Assembly (NCBI RefSeq): GCF_010093625.1
Contig: NW_022985364.1
Coordinates: 1,167,570-1,231,569 of the forward strand
From: Macroventuria anomochaeta
Lineage: Eukaryota; Ascomycota; Dothideomycetes; Pleosporales; Didymellaceae
DNA: 64,000 bases
Direction: 5' to 3'
Position numbers and translations under genes: made by a program. This document shows, in pieces, positions 12,726 through 23,863 of this stretch. Numbering within the stretch: the first letter of the stretch is position 1; each line of letters opens with the position of its first letter. The notes beneath the pieces were generated by a model. The model saw only the letters and a list, made by a program, of their open reading frames with translations. It was not told where the DNA came from and searched no databases.

Positions 12726-14089
12726 ATGCCTCTCAGTGTCAAACGAAGTCGATACACTACGGCGACGAAGAAAGAGCGAAGAAAGTCGAGGCTGAGGTGC
12801 CACGCCCTAAGTACGACTGAATTTGAGATCAGGCTCCATATCCGGTCAGCCTTACGACACACTGACCCTAACCACTGCCACCTCAGTACGATTCTCCCAC
12901 ATGACGATTATCCTGAAGCCGACCCACGGGAAACTCTCTACGAAGCTCTGTCTCATGTCTGGGGCCTCGACACTCATCACGACCCTATCTACATCGAATG
13001 ATTACCAAAGAAGGTCACAGTAAACCTGTACCATGCGTTGCGATATCTCCACCACGGCTCTCAAGAACGGGTTATGTGAATCGATGCGCTTTACATTGAT
13101 CAGGACAGTCTCGATGAGCGCATGCCCCAGGTACCACTGATGCGCAAAATTTATGAAGGAGCTACCAGTACAATAATGTGACTGGGTCCGAACGCTAAAG
13201 AAGAATGCGGCCTTACCATGAGGTATCTGGCGTATTTGAGCAGCGACGAGAGTCTGCATATTAACCCTGCATCAGGACCATGTGTTGAAGTGGAAGGAAA
13301 GAATATCCTTTCTCCAGAGATCCTGGAGGGGCTCAAGCTATTCTTCGGCGACCCATGGTGGTCACGCCAGGAATGGTTGATTTCTCAGCATGCAATCTTC
13401 CAGCATGTATTCTATCAGCTTGATAGCCAAGCTGTGCTACAGGCTATAAGCCATTACTATGCCCACGTATCCGGCAGCATGTGCTGTTAGAGCTTTATGA
13501 ATTTACCTGAGAGCAAGGGAGTGCATAGTTTCTTCCATAACCTGACCAGAATGGACGGCATGAAGCGGAATGGCTCTCTACCATACGTCTTAAGCTATTT
13601 CAGAAACACTTGCGACGCCACTGATCTACGCGATAAAGTCTACGGCATGCTCGACCTCGCTCGCGATCGATACGAAAACGCAATGGTTGTGGACTACACA
13701 TAGCCAATTGAGACGGTGATTGAGGCCACTGCAGTCCAGGTGATCAAGCAGACCGCATGGCTCGAGGTCCTGAACCATGTCGGTATTAGGAAAAAAACGT
13801 TAGTATCAAGACAGAGAACGTCAGTATTCAAAGCAGCACAGGACAGGAACTTGATCTGTCCTCGTTCGTTCCAGACTGGACTTTAACATACGAAGACAAG
13901 GCATACAGCAGTAGACTGATCCGGGCATGTTTATTACATATGTACAGAGCGTGCAGGGACGTGTGGACCACTCTGGCGGTTTCTGCTCCCGGCAGTCTCG
14001 TACATTTTGATAATCATTGTACTATTACTTCTACTCTTTATGATACTTGCAGATTATTGATTTGCGGAAAACGAGTCCTCTCATCATGA
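12726..14089 (+). pseudogene. degenerate heterokaryon-incompatibility (HET) domain gene
   Basis: One reading frame carries a recognisable HET domain (PF06985 type) but is interrupted by five in-frame stops (TGA at 12999 and in the codons after ...QERVM and ...STIM; TAG after ...SMCC and after ...VVDYT). Visible blocks are TLYEALSHVWG, then IDALYIDQDSLDERMPQV, MRKIYEGA, LGPNAKE, PWWSRQEW, and TDLRDKVYGMLDLA. A one-base slip at the A7 run at 13791-13797 moves the frame, after which SSFVPDWT and a HET-like C-terminus remain open to the TGA at 14087. Functional HET proteins trigger cell death on fusion of unlike strains. No neighbouring partner gene (NLR-like or sesA/SNARE) is visible. The original start cannot be fixed. 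Confidence 0.85.
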
Positions 14090-15726
14090 TTCTTCCTTCT
14101 GCTCCCTTTCCCGGTGCCGTCCTTCCTTTGCCGCCACAGACCTTCTACTCTGGTAATGGGGCTACAAGTCTGTGAGGCTTCTGGAAAGAGAACTGTTCTT
14201 AAATCAGCACAAGATCATGAAGGTTACCTCGACTGCTGACTGCTCAGAGAACAATGCAAACAGCAACATGAGACCTGTGCGGAGAGCGGAAAGCTTGTGA
14301 AAAGATAAGCAGTCAGCAAACTTCGCAATCACTATTCTTGGCGTTGTCATTACTGTTTCCAGTGTGGAGAAATTTCGAATCGTGTTTTCGAACATCTTCC
14401 ATTTGGTCATTTTGAGCTTAAATCTACTAACGGACAGAGACTGCAACCTGGGTACTTGTGCTTTAAGGGAAGCGACACGACGGTTCTCAAGCTTCACAAA
14501 GGATGGCGTACATACGAGAGCAAACAGACTCACATACTTCTGCCGTTACGAAGCTCTACTTCTTGCTCAACAGCTCCTCAGAATTCAGAAACACGAAGCA
14601 ACACCATTTTATCAGCATGAGCGGCTTCACTCGCGGCTTCACTCGCGGCTAGGTCACCGACTTCAAGAACCTCGTCACCTATAAGTGCATCAACACATGA
14701 GCGCTTCTCAACAGTCTCACAATGACTGACACCATGCAGCGCAGGTTCAACGTTGCTATACCTGCAAAGTCGACGTCATCCTCCACCGAGTTCCGGGGTG
14801 CCGAAATTTCGGTGGCTGGCGAAATCTGCGGACCACCCCTCCCATGGTAGCCATAGCCTGTCACTCACATTTGACAGGCAAAATGGTTACTCTGAGTGGC
14901 CAGAGGTACTCGTGTAGTATGTGGGGGAGACCTGACCCCTATGTACATGTTCTCTGACGTGCCCAGGACCCTGGGCCATACCTTCACAGACCCTGAACCA
15001 GACCTAGGCAGCCTCTCACGGATCCCACGGATGAAAGGTAACGTCATCTACCTCGTCATAGTGCGAGACCCGCACACATATCACAGGTAGACCGCCCGTA
15101 CCTCCCCCTACCTGCTCCTTGACCGAATTCAGGTGGCTTTGACAGTGTGTCTTTGTGTGGCTTTGAGGGCTAGTGTACTAAGAAGAGGGTAGTCCGTACA
15201 TTTTGCATGTCATTGTACCAGGCGACAACAACAATCAATAAGCGTGTTGGCTGCAAAGAGCTTTATCACGGTCTCAGCGATGAGGGCTGTGTGGGAGCAC
15301 TTAAAGACCTGCAGAGCAAGACTGAAAGGATGTTCACTGCTCCTGTTGACCTTAGTGACTTCTTTAAGCTGACAGATGGGTCCCATGGCCAAAAGTAGGC
15401 TGACCTACCCCCTGTGTGGCCCGGAAAGCAGGAGGTCATGGGTAGTGTGGAAGGAGTGCAAGATGAGTTAGACCAAGTTGCTCAGTGCGCACATTACTTT
15501 CATTTCATATCTGCATACCTGGGAATCCATGTAACAGTCTCATCGGTCCGTTTCCCCAATATCTGGCCTAGTAGAAATCATAGGCCGTGTCATAAACGTA
15601 TACACGTCCGAAGTTTCGTGGATATCATCGCACTGAAGCAATCTTGCAACGAATCGTTATTAGAAACCCAAGCTTTTCCCTTCCCATCCTTGCCCACATT
15701 CCAACCAAACGCCGGTCATTAAATAT
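14090..15726. other. gene-poor region after the HET relic
   Basis: About 1.6 kb with no supportable gene. It includes a direct duplication of a 12-base unit reading ggcttcactcgc at about 14630-14655. Short open frames on both strands have no recognisable family. Old transposon debris is possible but I see no terminal repeats or transposase motifs. Confidence 0.4.
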
Positions 15727-18700
15727 TTATGCGTCAACAGCAAGTCCATATGTGGTGTCGAGCCAGTCAACATCCCCCAACTCTGCAGTCAAACTCGCGC
15801 CATGATCAAGCACTCCGTCGTCGAAAGTAAATGCCTCGCCCACAGCATCCAGGTTCAAAAGAGAATCAAAATCGCCATCGTCGATTTCGTTGTTTAGTGG
15901 CAGACTAGAGAACAAAGTCTCATTGTCTTGGTGGTGGTTAATGTTCGGAAAGGGGTTCGGCGGAAGGTCGAGCATGCTCCACTTGTTGAATGCGCCCATG
16001 GAGTTGTGGTTGTGCGAGGAAACGTCTTTAGGTGCAGTGGCGAGGGTGAGGGGTGTATCTTGCGAAATTGTAATAGATGTCATGGTGTGGTCGTGGTGCT
16101 CGTGGTCCGAATCTGGCGGTGTGGAGGCGAGGAAGGTCTCGAGGCGGCGGGCGACTTCCTCATCGGTGACGTTTGGCTCGTGGCCGGGCAATTTCTCGAG
16201 GGTTGCCATGTTCGTTGTGCCGGCATCGGGAGGCGGTGTGAGGGTCGAGCGCTGCTGTTGGTGGGAGGCGGTGGTCGTGTTGACCATGTCAAGACGGCGG
16301 CCGGCGTCGACGAGGTCTTCGACGGAAGTCACGGGGTTAGCCTTTGGCATCGGCGAGGCCTGAATAGAGGTAGGCGCGACGTGGATGCCGGCTTTGCGGA
16401 TCGCGGCTTCAAGGAAGGCGACAGAGTAGTCGGCAGCAGTGTAGAGGTCACGCAGCTTGCCCATCACGGCCATGCACTGGCAGAAACCACGAAGTGAACT
16501 ACGGCGTGTCTCTTCCTCGGGTGCCTTGATGTCGAGAAGATGGATAATGATGGCAGGGAGAAGTACTGTAACGCCAGTGGTTGGCAGATACTTGACCAAT
16601 CCGCTGGTATCGAGGCGCTGTGCTATTGATGTGATTGCTGATGCGGCGCGGCGAACATTGCGTCGTGAGGCATCGAGGATATCGGATTCCACGTCAGTCC
16701 TGGACGGTGCACTGGCTGGTCCACCTTGCGAGTTTGGTAGAACCTGGGGTCGATGTAAGGCTGACAGTGTAGTGAAGAAGACCATGTGTAGCAGTGAGCG
16801 CGCCAGATCGATGGCTGCCTCGCCTGAGGCCTTGTCTGTGTACTTCGCCTCTTCGTGCAGTTCGTTTACCCACTTTTGAAGCTCTTCATCGCAGGTCTTG
16901 ACCTCGCTTGTGGCAGGATCAAGCTTCTTCGGAAGCAGCATCATCGTGGTTCGGTCATTCTGAAGACCGTGGTTGTTGTTGAGGACGCAGTACTGCTTCG
17001 ACAAAACATGTGAGATGCAAAGGCAGAGTCGTGCCTTCTCGATACACATGATAGCCAATTTACGCTGAACATCAACATCTCTGGCTACCTTGCAGTCGGC
17101 TGGTATGCATGTGATCGAGTCAGGGATCGGTGCAATTTCGAAATCATCCAACGTCAGCATAGGTACGTCGAAGTCCTCGGGCTTTATGCGTGTGGGTCGC
17201 CGCATGCCAAGGGCAATGAGACGGTCGCGCATGTAAGTCGACCACCAAATACGCTTCCATAGCTTGACGCGCTTGCAGTCCAGATTGGTGTTGTCTGGGT
17301 TGCGGTGGAGTCCGATGGTGTGCGCTACGGATGTAGCTACACCCATCCAGTGCCATGTGTCTTTCTGGTCGTCAGGTGTTTCATAGTAGTAAGTCAGGAG
17401 AAGTAGGGCCTGGACTAATGAAACCCGGTCAGATTCGTAATCGAAGTCGTACAAGATCTGTCGTAATGGTTAGCCATCTACTTATTCAATCGGAAGTCAA
17501 AGCTTCTGGAACAGTTTCACATGTTGACATGTGAGCCGAATGTGGAGGAGCATCGGAGGTCCGAAGCCACTCTCGGCCGAAGTGTTAAAACTTGGGTACC
17601 TGCCAAGGAGTGCGGTCTACTTACTCTAGTCTTTTGGAAGAAATCCTTGCGAGCCTCTTTTCGAGTAGCGTAGCCTGCAGAACGCAAATGTGACATATCG
17701 ACGAATGCTGAACCTGCAAACATGACTGCTTGAAACAGAATCAAGCTAACCTTTCCTTTGCTTCCATCTGATCGGTCGATTACTCTCAAGAAGTCGTGCA
17801 GATCCAGAAGTGGCATGTACGGGTGAACAAATTCAACATAAGCTCGGAGCATCTCACTGCGCAAGGTTCCTTTGGGTACAGTCAAGGCACCCTTCGTCTC
17901 CAGATAGGAAATCTCTTCAGGTCCAATCTTGGCTGGCAACGGCTTGATGAATCGAGGGAGTTGCCCCGAAGGAAGCTTTTGACCAAAGTTACTGAGAAAT
18001 GGTTTCCCGTCATCGTTCGAGAAGGGTGTGAAAGGAAACGTTGGCAGACCGTTGATTTGTGAAGTTACAGACATGCGGCGGTGTAAATCCGAGATATTAG
18101 GAACGGAGAAGTTGCGGTGTCCATGACTTTGATCTGGCCTCTTGTCAGCTTTCGCGATGCAGCCAAAATCGTCACTACGCACATATGGAGTGAGGAACAT
18201 GCTCATTCATGCGAGTCTCTACATCTTGCGATCCCCGCAACGAAGCAGGGTTGAGTGACTGTCCGCTGTCGAGAGCATCACGCGATGCGAGCTTGCGAGT
18301 TACATTTGTTGTTGTGGTTGTAGTCTCTGTCTGTGGTTCGTCGTCTTTGTTCCATTTCCTGCAGGATTTAGCATATAGTTCGATCGTGGCTGAAATGGAG
18401 ATTGTGGTGTGTAGGCTAAAAGCCTAGATGAACGTGACGGGGTTGGGTGCACCGCAAGTGGCTAGTTCAACAGGAGCGAACACCGATCCAACTCTCGAAT
18501 GACGACAATCAATAAGGTGCGGGATATTCCACTCGTAATGTGTAACTGTGTAGATTTGTGCTCGTAGGAGGGGTTGTCGGATGCTGCACGGGATGGGTGA
18601 CTGACTTCTTACGCCTGCTCTCAGACACGATGCAGTCGACTTCGTCCAATCGGCAGTTCGTGCAGGGTGCGCCATGCTCTGTGACGTTGCACCGAACTTT

Positions 18701-18847
18701 TCGAGCTCGACAACATTGACATGCTTTCGAAGCTCTTCGTTTCACTGAACGTCCAGTTGTGTTTCCATCAAGGCCGGCTGTGGTAGCTTTGCGTTTCGGT
18801 GGCTGGGACTCCATGTGGTCGGACGGTGAGCCAGAGTAGTCGGACAT
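15727..18847 (-). CDS. Zn2Cys6 transcription factor, FarA/Ctf1 (cutinase/fatty-acid regulator) type
   Basis: Modelled as three exons, complement(join(15727..17457, 17625..18133, 18613..18847)), 824 residues. The zinc cluster is near residues 43-72, spacing C-x2-C-x6-C-x8-C-x2-C-x6-C (KACQCCRARKVRCNVTEHG, then PCTNCRLDEVDC), followed by IVSESRRK. This sequence style matches FarA/FarB and Fusarium Ctf1, which bind CCTCGG and induce beta-oxidation or cutinase genes. The fungal-specific regulatory domain starts near EISYLETKGALTVP and includes HPYMPLLDLHDFLRVID and the HWMGVATSVAHTIGLHRNP block. The C-terminus is acidic (probable activation domain). The last intron (GTAAGT, phase 0) is secure. 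The first, about 480 bp, is long and its acceptor at 18134 is my best frame-keeping choice. An in-frame ATG at 18883 is an alternative start. Confidence 0.87.
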
Positions 18848-21331
18848 GGCTGCAATCGGTTGTCGACTCTTGACAATTGTCAATACCGTGAATGTTAGAG
18901 GATGAAATGATCACGACTATCCGCGCGCGAGGGGTCCGGGGAAGGGCCACGATTATGTACTCCAAATTCCACAAAAGTGGGTTTCACGCCTGGGCTAGTC
19001 GTGTGCTCAGGGCATGCAGACAAGCCGTAATTCATCGTAGTGCCCTTGACCCTCATGACGCCTCGTCCGTCCCCACCGGGGATCATTGATGAGTACCCCA
19101 GTCCCCAGATGCGGATGGCCGGCGCTCATCCTTGGCGCTTGGAGAGCACAGGTGCTTCTCGGATGGCCTCGGGGCAAAGCACAAGCCTGAGGGCGAGACG
19201 CGCTCCGACTCGTCAGCAGCTGCCAGATTCGAACACACGTGAAAAATGCCGCGGTTCTCTGATTTTGCCAAAGCCGGTCCCTTCCTGCCCTGCATGTTGC
19301 GCATGTTTATGGCATTGTGTTTCGACTTGGAGGATTGAATCAGGCGCGCTGTGGAGCAGCCCATGACATCGATTCACGCCTGGCGTGTCTTGATAGCTTT
19401 GGTCATTGAGTCTGGAGCTGATCTTCGCTGGTAAGAGTGCGGAAATGGAATCCTTGCTATAACATGATTCGTGTCAGAAGTGCGGAATGCCCACGGAGAG
19501 ACTAGACGTCTCTGACCAAACAGCCGACCTCGTAGCCGGTCTTTCATACACGTGACGCACTAACACGGCTTGAGGTCGTGAAATTGCGGCTTTTTGCGCT
19601 CAGCGTTCGATCGGAGGGGTCCACTCCTCCGACGCACTGCGCCCCGGATATGAGTGTTTAGCGGTGGATGCCGTTTTCCTTCACTAAAAAGCTCTGATGG
19701 CTGCTGACCGCTTCGTCAGTGACATTTCATTGTTTGAATTTTGGTAAAAGACTGGGTGGCGAGAGAGAGGCTCAGCATTGGCGGTATTTGACAGATCGTG
19801 AGGTCTGGGCAGTCGGACCAATAACCAGAACTTGGGACTGGATGGAGGTGCTAAAACGTCAAGTCACCCACACGAACCATGCGGGGGAGATGGTCAGGGG
19901 CAACCCCACATCCACAAAACCCACGCTTGAATCCACCTGGGCACACCTGGAACTCACGTTTCCCCTTCTCCGAGAAAAGTCCTCGCCGTTTACCTAAACT
20001 AAATGCAGACACCAACACATCTTTGAAAGTCAAAGCTCAGCGCATCATACACCGTCGATCGATCAGCTGCCCTGCAAGCAATCTGTATACAGTCAGCTTG
20101 GCTCGCCGAATGTAGGCGGCCAGGCTGAGTACAGCAGGTTCACAGCAGGTTTGGACATGTAGTGAAGCTGACAATCAGGCCGCTCCTCAATGATCATCAC
20201 AGCATCATTCCTCGGGGTCGCACTCTCCGACTCAACGTCCACCGATGAGACTAGTTGTGATTTGCAGTCGGAGGCGGTCCGTACAATAGCCTGGCCCTCC
20301 ACATTGTAGCTTTGCAAGACTGCACCGGCACGTTGGATCTTGACGACTCGACCATTGCGACACATCTTTGTCTTCGATATGACAGCCAAGGGTCCTCTCT
20401 CGTACTCGCTTACTACGCTCGACTCGATACCAGCTATGCAACTTGATCTCCTTCTTGGACACAGCTTTCACGGACAACCGTTCGTCTAAGCTCAAGTCCA
20501 CTCATCCGCTTGGAGTGAGGAAAAGGTCTCGAGGTAGCGGCAAAGCCCGGCTTAACACTGTGTTACGAGCACAACTTGAATATCCGCGCGCGTCTGAACG
20601 GACCATGACCAATAGTGCATTTTTCGAACATCAGTCTGCATGAAGAGAATTCTCTCAATCTTCAAAGCAGAAGAAGGGCGCCTGATGTTTCTGAATATCT
20701 CGATCTTGCAAACCCATCGGGGTAACTGCCGCCGACCTGTATTCACGTGTGTACGCACGCACGGCGCCCTGTCAAACACTCCGCGGGCGGGAAAATTCGA
20801 GAAAAGGGCACGAGCAGCCACAAACTCGAGTCTCAACGTACAACCCTGCGCTAGAAGCACAAAGTTGTGGAGCTTGATGCTGTTGAGAAACAGTGTCCGG
20901 ATACTTTTCCGCCGGAAAGGGAATGCACACTTGACTCCGGCCACCATAGGGCTGAGCATCGTACTTCGCAGGAACATCCCGGTCAAGGCTGAGTGGCCGG
21001 AAAAAACTGCCAGGATCATCTACGATTCTATCTTGCATGTTGCGAGGAAAGTTGAACACAAATATCTCAATTCTCTAATATTGGGAGGCTCTCAGGATAG
21101 CCTTGTCCAACTTTCGCCAGCTGATGAGGACACACACAACTATAGGTAATTTTGCCAGTAATAGACTACTGCCTGATCGCGATTGAGGCCCTAGACTTCA
21201 CTATTAGAATAAGGGACAGCTACTGCTGCGTTCGAGCTCTTCTGCAACATGGGAGTCTATTCATTTACCAACGACATCTGACCGTTCTCCTAGCAATCAG
21301 ACTGGAGTGACTACTCAGCCCCCCGACTGCA
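18848..21331. other. intergenic region upstream of the FarA/Ctf1-like gene
   Basis: About 2.5 kb. CCTCGG, the hexamer bound by FarA/Ctf1-type factors, occurs at 19167-19172, some 320 bp before the regulator's start. A perfect 6-bp inverted repeat (cggagg / cctccg, 8-base spacer) lies at 19612-19631. Opposing open frames at about 20.1-21.1 kb overlap each other and show no family features; none is called. Confidence 0.45.
19612..19631. promoter_or_regulatory. CGGAGG-N8-CCTCCG inverted repeat
   Basis: Two 6-base arms in inverted orientation with an 8-base spacer. CGG/CCG inverted triplets are the classic target form of dimeric Zn2Cys6 factors. It sits about 770 bp before the FarA/Ctf1-like start. 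A role is speculative. Confidence 0.3.
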
Positions 21332-22393
21332 TCAATCTGAACTAGAAGGTACAGTCGAAGTGTCCCTGCTATCTGGCATTTCAACTTGCCTATCAGCTTC
21401 GGTATTTCTTATACATCACCTGGATACTCACCTTCTCGCTTCTAGGTATCGTTCTACGAACCTGATCCACAGATCTTTCTGTGCGGCGAAGGGACTAGAC
21501 TGATCGTCGCTTTTCATCAAACAGGTCCATCCATCATAGTAACCTGGCCAACCCTCTGCCTGACTGTGTGCAATGATGGGGCCGACGTAAGACTGACCAA
21601 CTTGATAGACAGCCACGTCAAACTTCTCCCAACCACTACCGCCCATCTTTGAACTGTAGATAGTTTGGACATGAGCTGATTGTGTAATTAGTCACTGCAA
21701 GCCGCGAGAAGAGACTCTGACTTACCGAGGATTGTCTCTTTCGGACTTGCTGCCAAGTTCATTTCTTCCGGAGGGAAATCTTCCATGTTCGGCGATAGGG
21801 AACCCTGGAAGAAGTCAAAGTGTCGACATGTCAAGAAGGTCCTCCAAGCTATTTCTGCATTGCCTTGTTTGTAGGTCTGTCTGCGTGACGAAGTCATCAT
21901 ACACGCCGGAGTGCTTTTGACGCAAACTTTGCAACGTGACGCTAGTCTCGAATGACGCCTTTTTTTCGCAAAGAGAAGAAGAGTAATGTAAGGTACATTC
22001 TGCATGCAGCGAATATAGTTATTTAAGGTCAGTACAGTCACTGACATGAACTTCAACTGGCTTAACAGCTCAAGACTCCATGACGTGAGCATCGCGATCA
22101 TAGGTACGTATCCAACAGGCCCTCCACCAATCTCTGACTGTTTTCTTATGAAGGATCCCACAGGCCCTCCACTTCTGAAAAGCGAGTATTGCCTCAAGCC
22201 TTCTTCCACGCCTCCCTTGGATCTGATACCAGAGTTCCTCCAACGCTTCCATATAACCAACTTGGCTTGTGCCATCGCGGAGCTGCTTTGCCGTGTCCTC
22301 CTCGTTTACAATAGCTACTGCATGATATTTTGGTTTGCCTTTGCACAAGAAGATCTCGAGTTCATCGATTGGCTCATCATTAAGAAGAGCCAG
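21332..22393 (-). pseudogene. unassigned spliced gene with an apparent one-base frameshift
   Basis: I do not recognise the family. From 3' to 5' the exons appear to be 21332..21341, 21432..21675, 21726..21999 and 22108..22393, with good splice sites (GTGAGT, GTAAGT, GTACCT donors; CTAG, TCAG, GCAG acceptors). Readable segments include LNDEPIDELEIFLCKGKPKY, then EALEELWYQIQ, KASFETSVTLQSLRQKHSG, NLAASPKETILAHVQTIYSS and VGQSYVGPIIAHSQAEGWPG, ending YLEARSSD. Within the third exon the frame changes by one base near a TTT at 21817-21819; removing one T would join LEDLLDMST to DFFQGSLSPN. The 274-base exon is out of phase by exactly one as it stands. Either the gene is dead in this strain or the base is a sequencing error. 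The 5' end, upstream of 22393, is unresolved and may extend to about 22.8 kb. Confidence 0.5.
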
Positions 22394-22952
22394 CTAACCT
22401 GTCAAAGAGTTCAAGCGATGCATGGAAATCTTCGATTGTTTACGTATGATCACATCTTGGAAATTCTTTATCTGCGTGATGTTCCGCGTAGGCGGATCTG
22501 GAGACAGCATGTTGTCTTCGCTGTGGGATATGGTATTAAACAATGTCAGCTTTCTCGGATGACAATGTGGCCTTTTAGATTATCTTCAGCCTGCTCAGAA
22601 GTCTTCTTTGTTGGTTATGAGGCTCGGTTTGTAGCTTACCTTTGCGATTGCCCCAACTTACAGCAAACTCAAACCTGGCAATGATCTGACACAGTTCAAA
22701 GAAGCATACAGCGTATACTTTTTCAAATGTCATGATGAATACGAACAACGAGGTCAAGGCGCACGTGGTCAGCCAATTTGACCTTGGAAACTCCAGAAGC
22801 AAAGATTTTGTGAGAGAAATTGCTAAGGAAAGAATGGGCCTTGTGTTAAGTCTGCAAGACGACCGCGCTTGTGACTATCCTGCCTACGACCAAATCAATG
22901 CCTGTCCACGATTTACATGCGCAATGACTAGTCTTGACGTTGCGTTTCAATC
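22394..22952. other. unresolved 5' flank of the unassigned gene
   Basis: On the minus strand, a possible exon reading EDNMLSPDPPTRNITQIKNF lies near 22.47-22.54 kb after a good CACAG acceptor. I could not join it in frame to the exon ending at 22393. The region converges on the small gene ending at 22953. Confidence 0.3.
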
Positions 22953-23348
22953 CTACTCCTCAATCCGCGCCTGCGGCATAAGCGCCTCCAACTGCCCCTG
23001 ATACTCCCTCTCCCGATCCTCAAACACCCTCTCCGAGTTCTCCAGCGCCCCAAGCACTCCCTCTTCGCTGGTACCCGTCCCAAGCACAATCTGATAGTTC
23101 TCATACCCGCCATTTTCCAAAGGTGGGTAAGCGATAGCACGTGCGATGTACCACGATCCTCCGGCTTGCTTGAAGTGCTGGATGTAGCACTTGTCGTTCG
23201 CGTGAGGGCGGTGCTGGTAAGGCCGGGTGGATTGCTCGCGGGCCGTGGAGATGATCTTGGTACGGAGGGACTCGGCGTCTGAGATGGAGTCCTTGAGGAG
23301 GTCGTGCATGACGGTGTATGGCTTTGTCGCGCGGGGGTTAAACTTCAT
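22953..23348 (-). CDS. small hypothetical protein, 131 aa
   Basis: Single exon beginning MKFNPRATKPYTVMHDLLKD. I chose this ATG over one 57 bases upstream because it follows a G-poor leader typical of fungal mRNAs and sits about 70 bases downstream of a TATA-like element. The protein is hydrophilic with no signal peptide or membrane segment. It contains HRPHANDKCYIQHFKQAGGS and a Gly-rich GTGTSEEGVLGALENSERV, and ends in a Glu-rich probable helix. It looks like a soluble small domain rather than noise, given length, leader and codon use. No function is assigned. Confidence 0.6.
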   Translation of the reverse strand: MKFNPRATKPYTVMHDLLKDSISDAESLRTKIISTAREQSTRPYQHRPHANDKCYIQHFKQAGGSWYIARAIAYPPLENGGYENYQIVLGTGTSEEGVLGALENSERVFEDREREYQGQLEALMPQARIEE

Positions 23349-23417
23349 GATCTGAGTGTGGTGTGTTGCGAGGTGGCTGTAGTGCGTATAGATAGGTGGG
23401 TACAAGGGGAAATACAG

Positions 23418-23427
23418 TATTTATATA
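23418..23427 (-). promoter_or_regulatory. TATA-like element of the 131-aa gene
   Basis: TATATAAATA on the minus strand, about 70 bases before the chosen ATG at 23348, a normal position for a fungal TATA box with a short leader. Confidence 0.5.
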
Positions 23428-23794
23428 GATCAGGACCATCTGGGCTGCATGGTGAAAGGCCACATAACGAAGTGTTGTAGATTGGTGTTAGCGAGAGTGA
23501 GTAAATGCAGTTGTCTTACACAGTGAAGATGTTGCAATACGCCGCTCTACAGCAGATCCTCGATTTAGATATATTGTCTAACATCTATAGAACTGATACT
23601 TTACGGTAGCGAGAACCCCTCTGAAGTATCTTTCCCAAAAGAATCATGGAGTGCCAGGCCCCCGACCATGGTGCTTACCCTCCGCTAGGAGAAATTTGCA
23701 CCCCACGGCTGGCCTTTTCTAGAGCTGGTTCCGCAATGCGACTCGGGGAAGACTGCTCGTTTACCACATTCTTGACTCGGAGGTCTTCAGCTTG

Positions 23795-23863
23795 CTAAAT
23801 CCGGTCTCCGAAGAGACCGTCAATGAAGCGGTAGGGCTTGGTTGGCGAGGACTTGGAGCTCAT
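23795..23863 (-). CDS. possible 22-residue micropeptide
   Basis: The short frame starts MSSKSSPTKPYRFIDGLFG and ends DRI before TAG. It is preceded on the minus strand by about 75 bases that are C/A/T-rich and nearly free of G (down to CTACAACCCTACATC before the ATG), the look of a fungal 5' leader, with a TATA-like TATAGATA about 110 bases upstream. No donor site precedes the stop, so it is either a true micropeptide, a regulatory uORF, or the first frame of a transcript whose main product I cannot see. It is basic then hydrophobic, with no known motif. Confidence 0.35.
   Translation of the reverse strand: MSSKSSPTKPYRFIDGLFGDRI

Noticed and set aside
12999..13180. Three TGA codons at expected Trp positions could mean UGA is read as Trp
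   Set aside because: The other genes in the window use TGA as a normal stop, and the same relic also has TAG stops and a frameshift. Decay explains it better.
15207..15398. 63-codon plus-strand frame in the gene-poor region after the HET relic
   Set aside because: Too short and without leader, splice or family evidence.
20093..20470. Minus-strand open stretch of about 125 codons ending PPTFGEPS
   Set aside because: No start, promoter or partner exon could be supported; a competing frame overlaps it.
20552..21149. Overlapping long open frames on both strands (169 and 155 codons)
   Set aside because: They overlap each other, lack splice logic or leader features, and have no recognisable domain.
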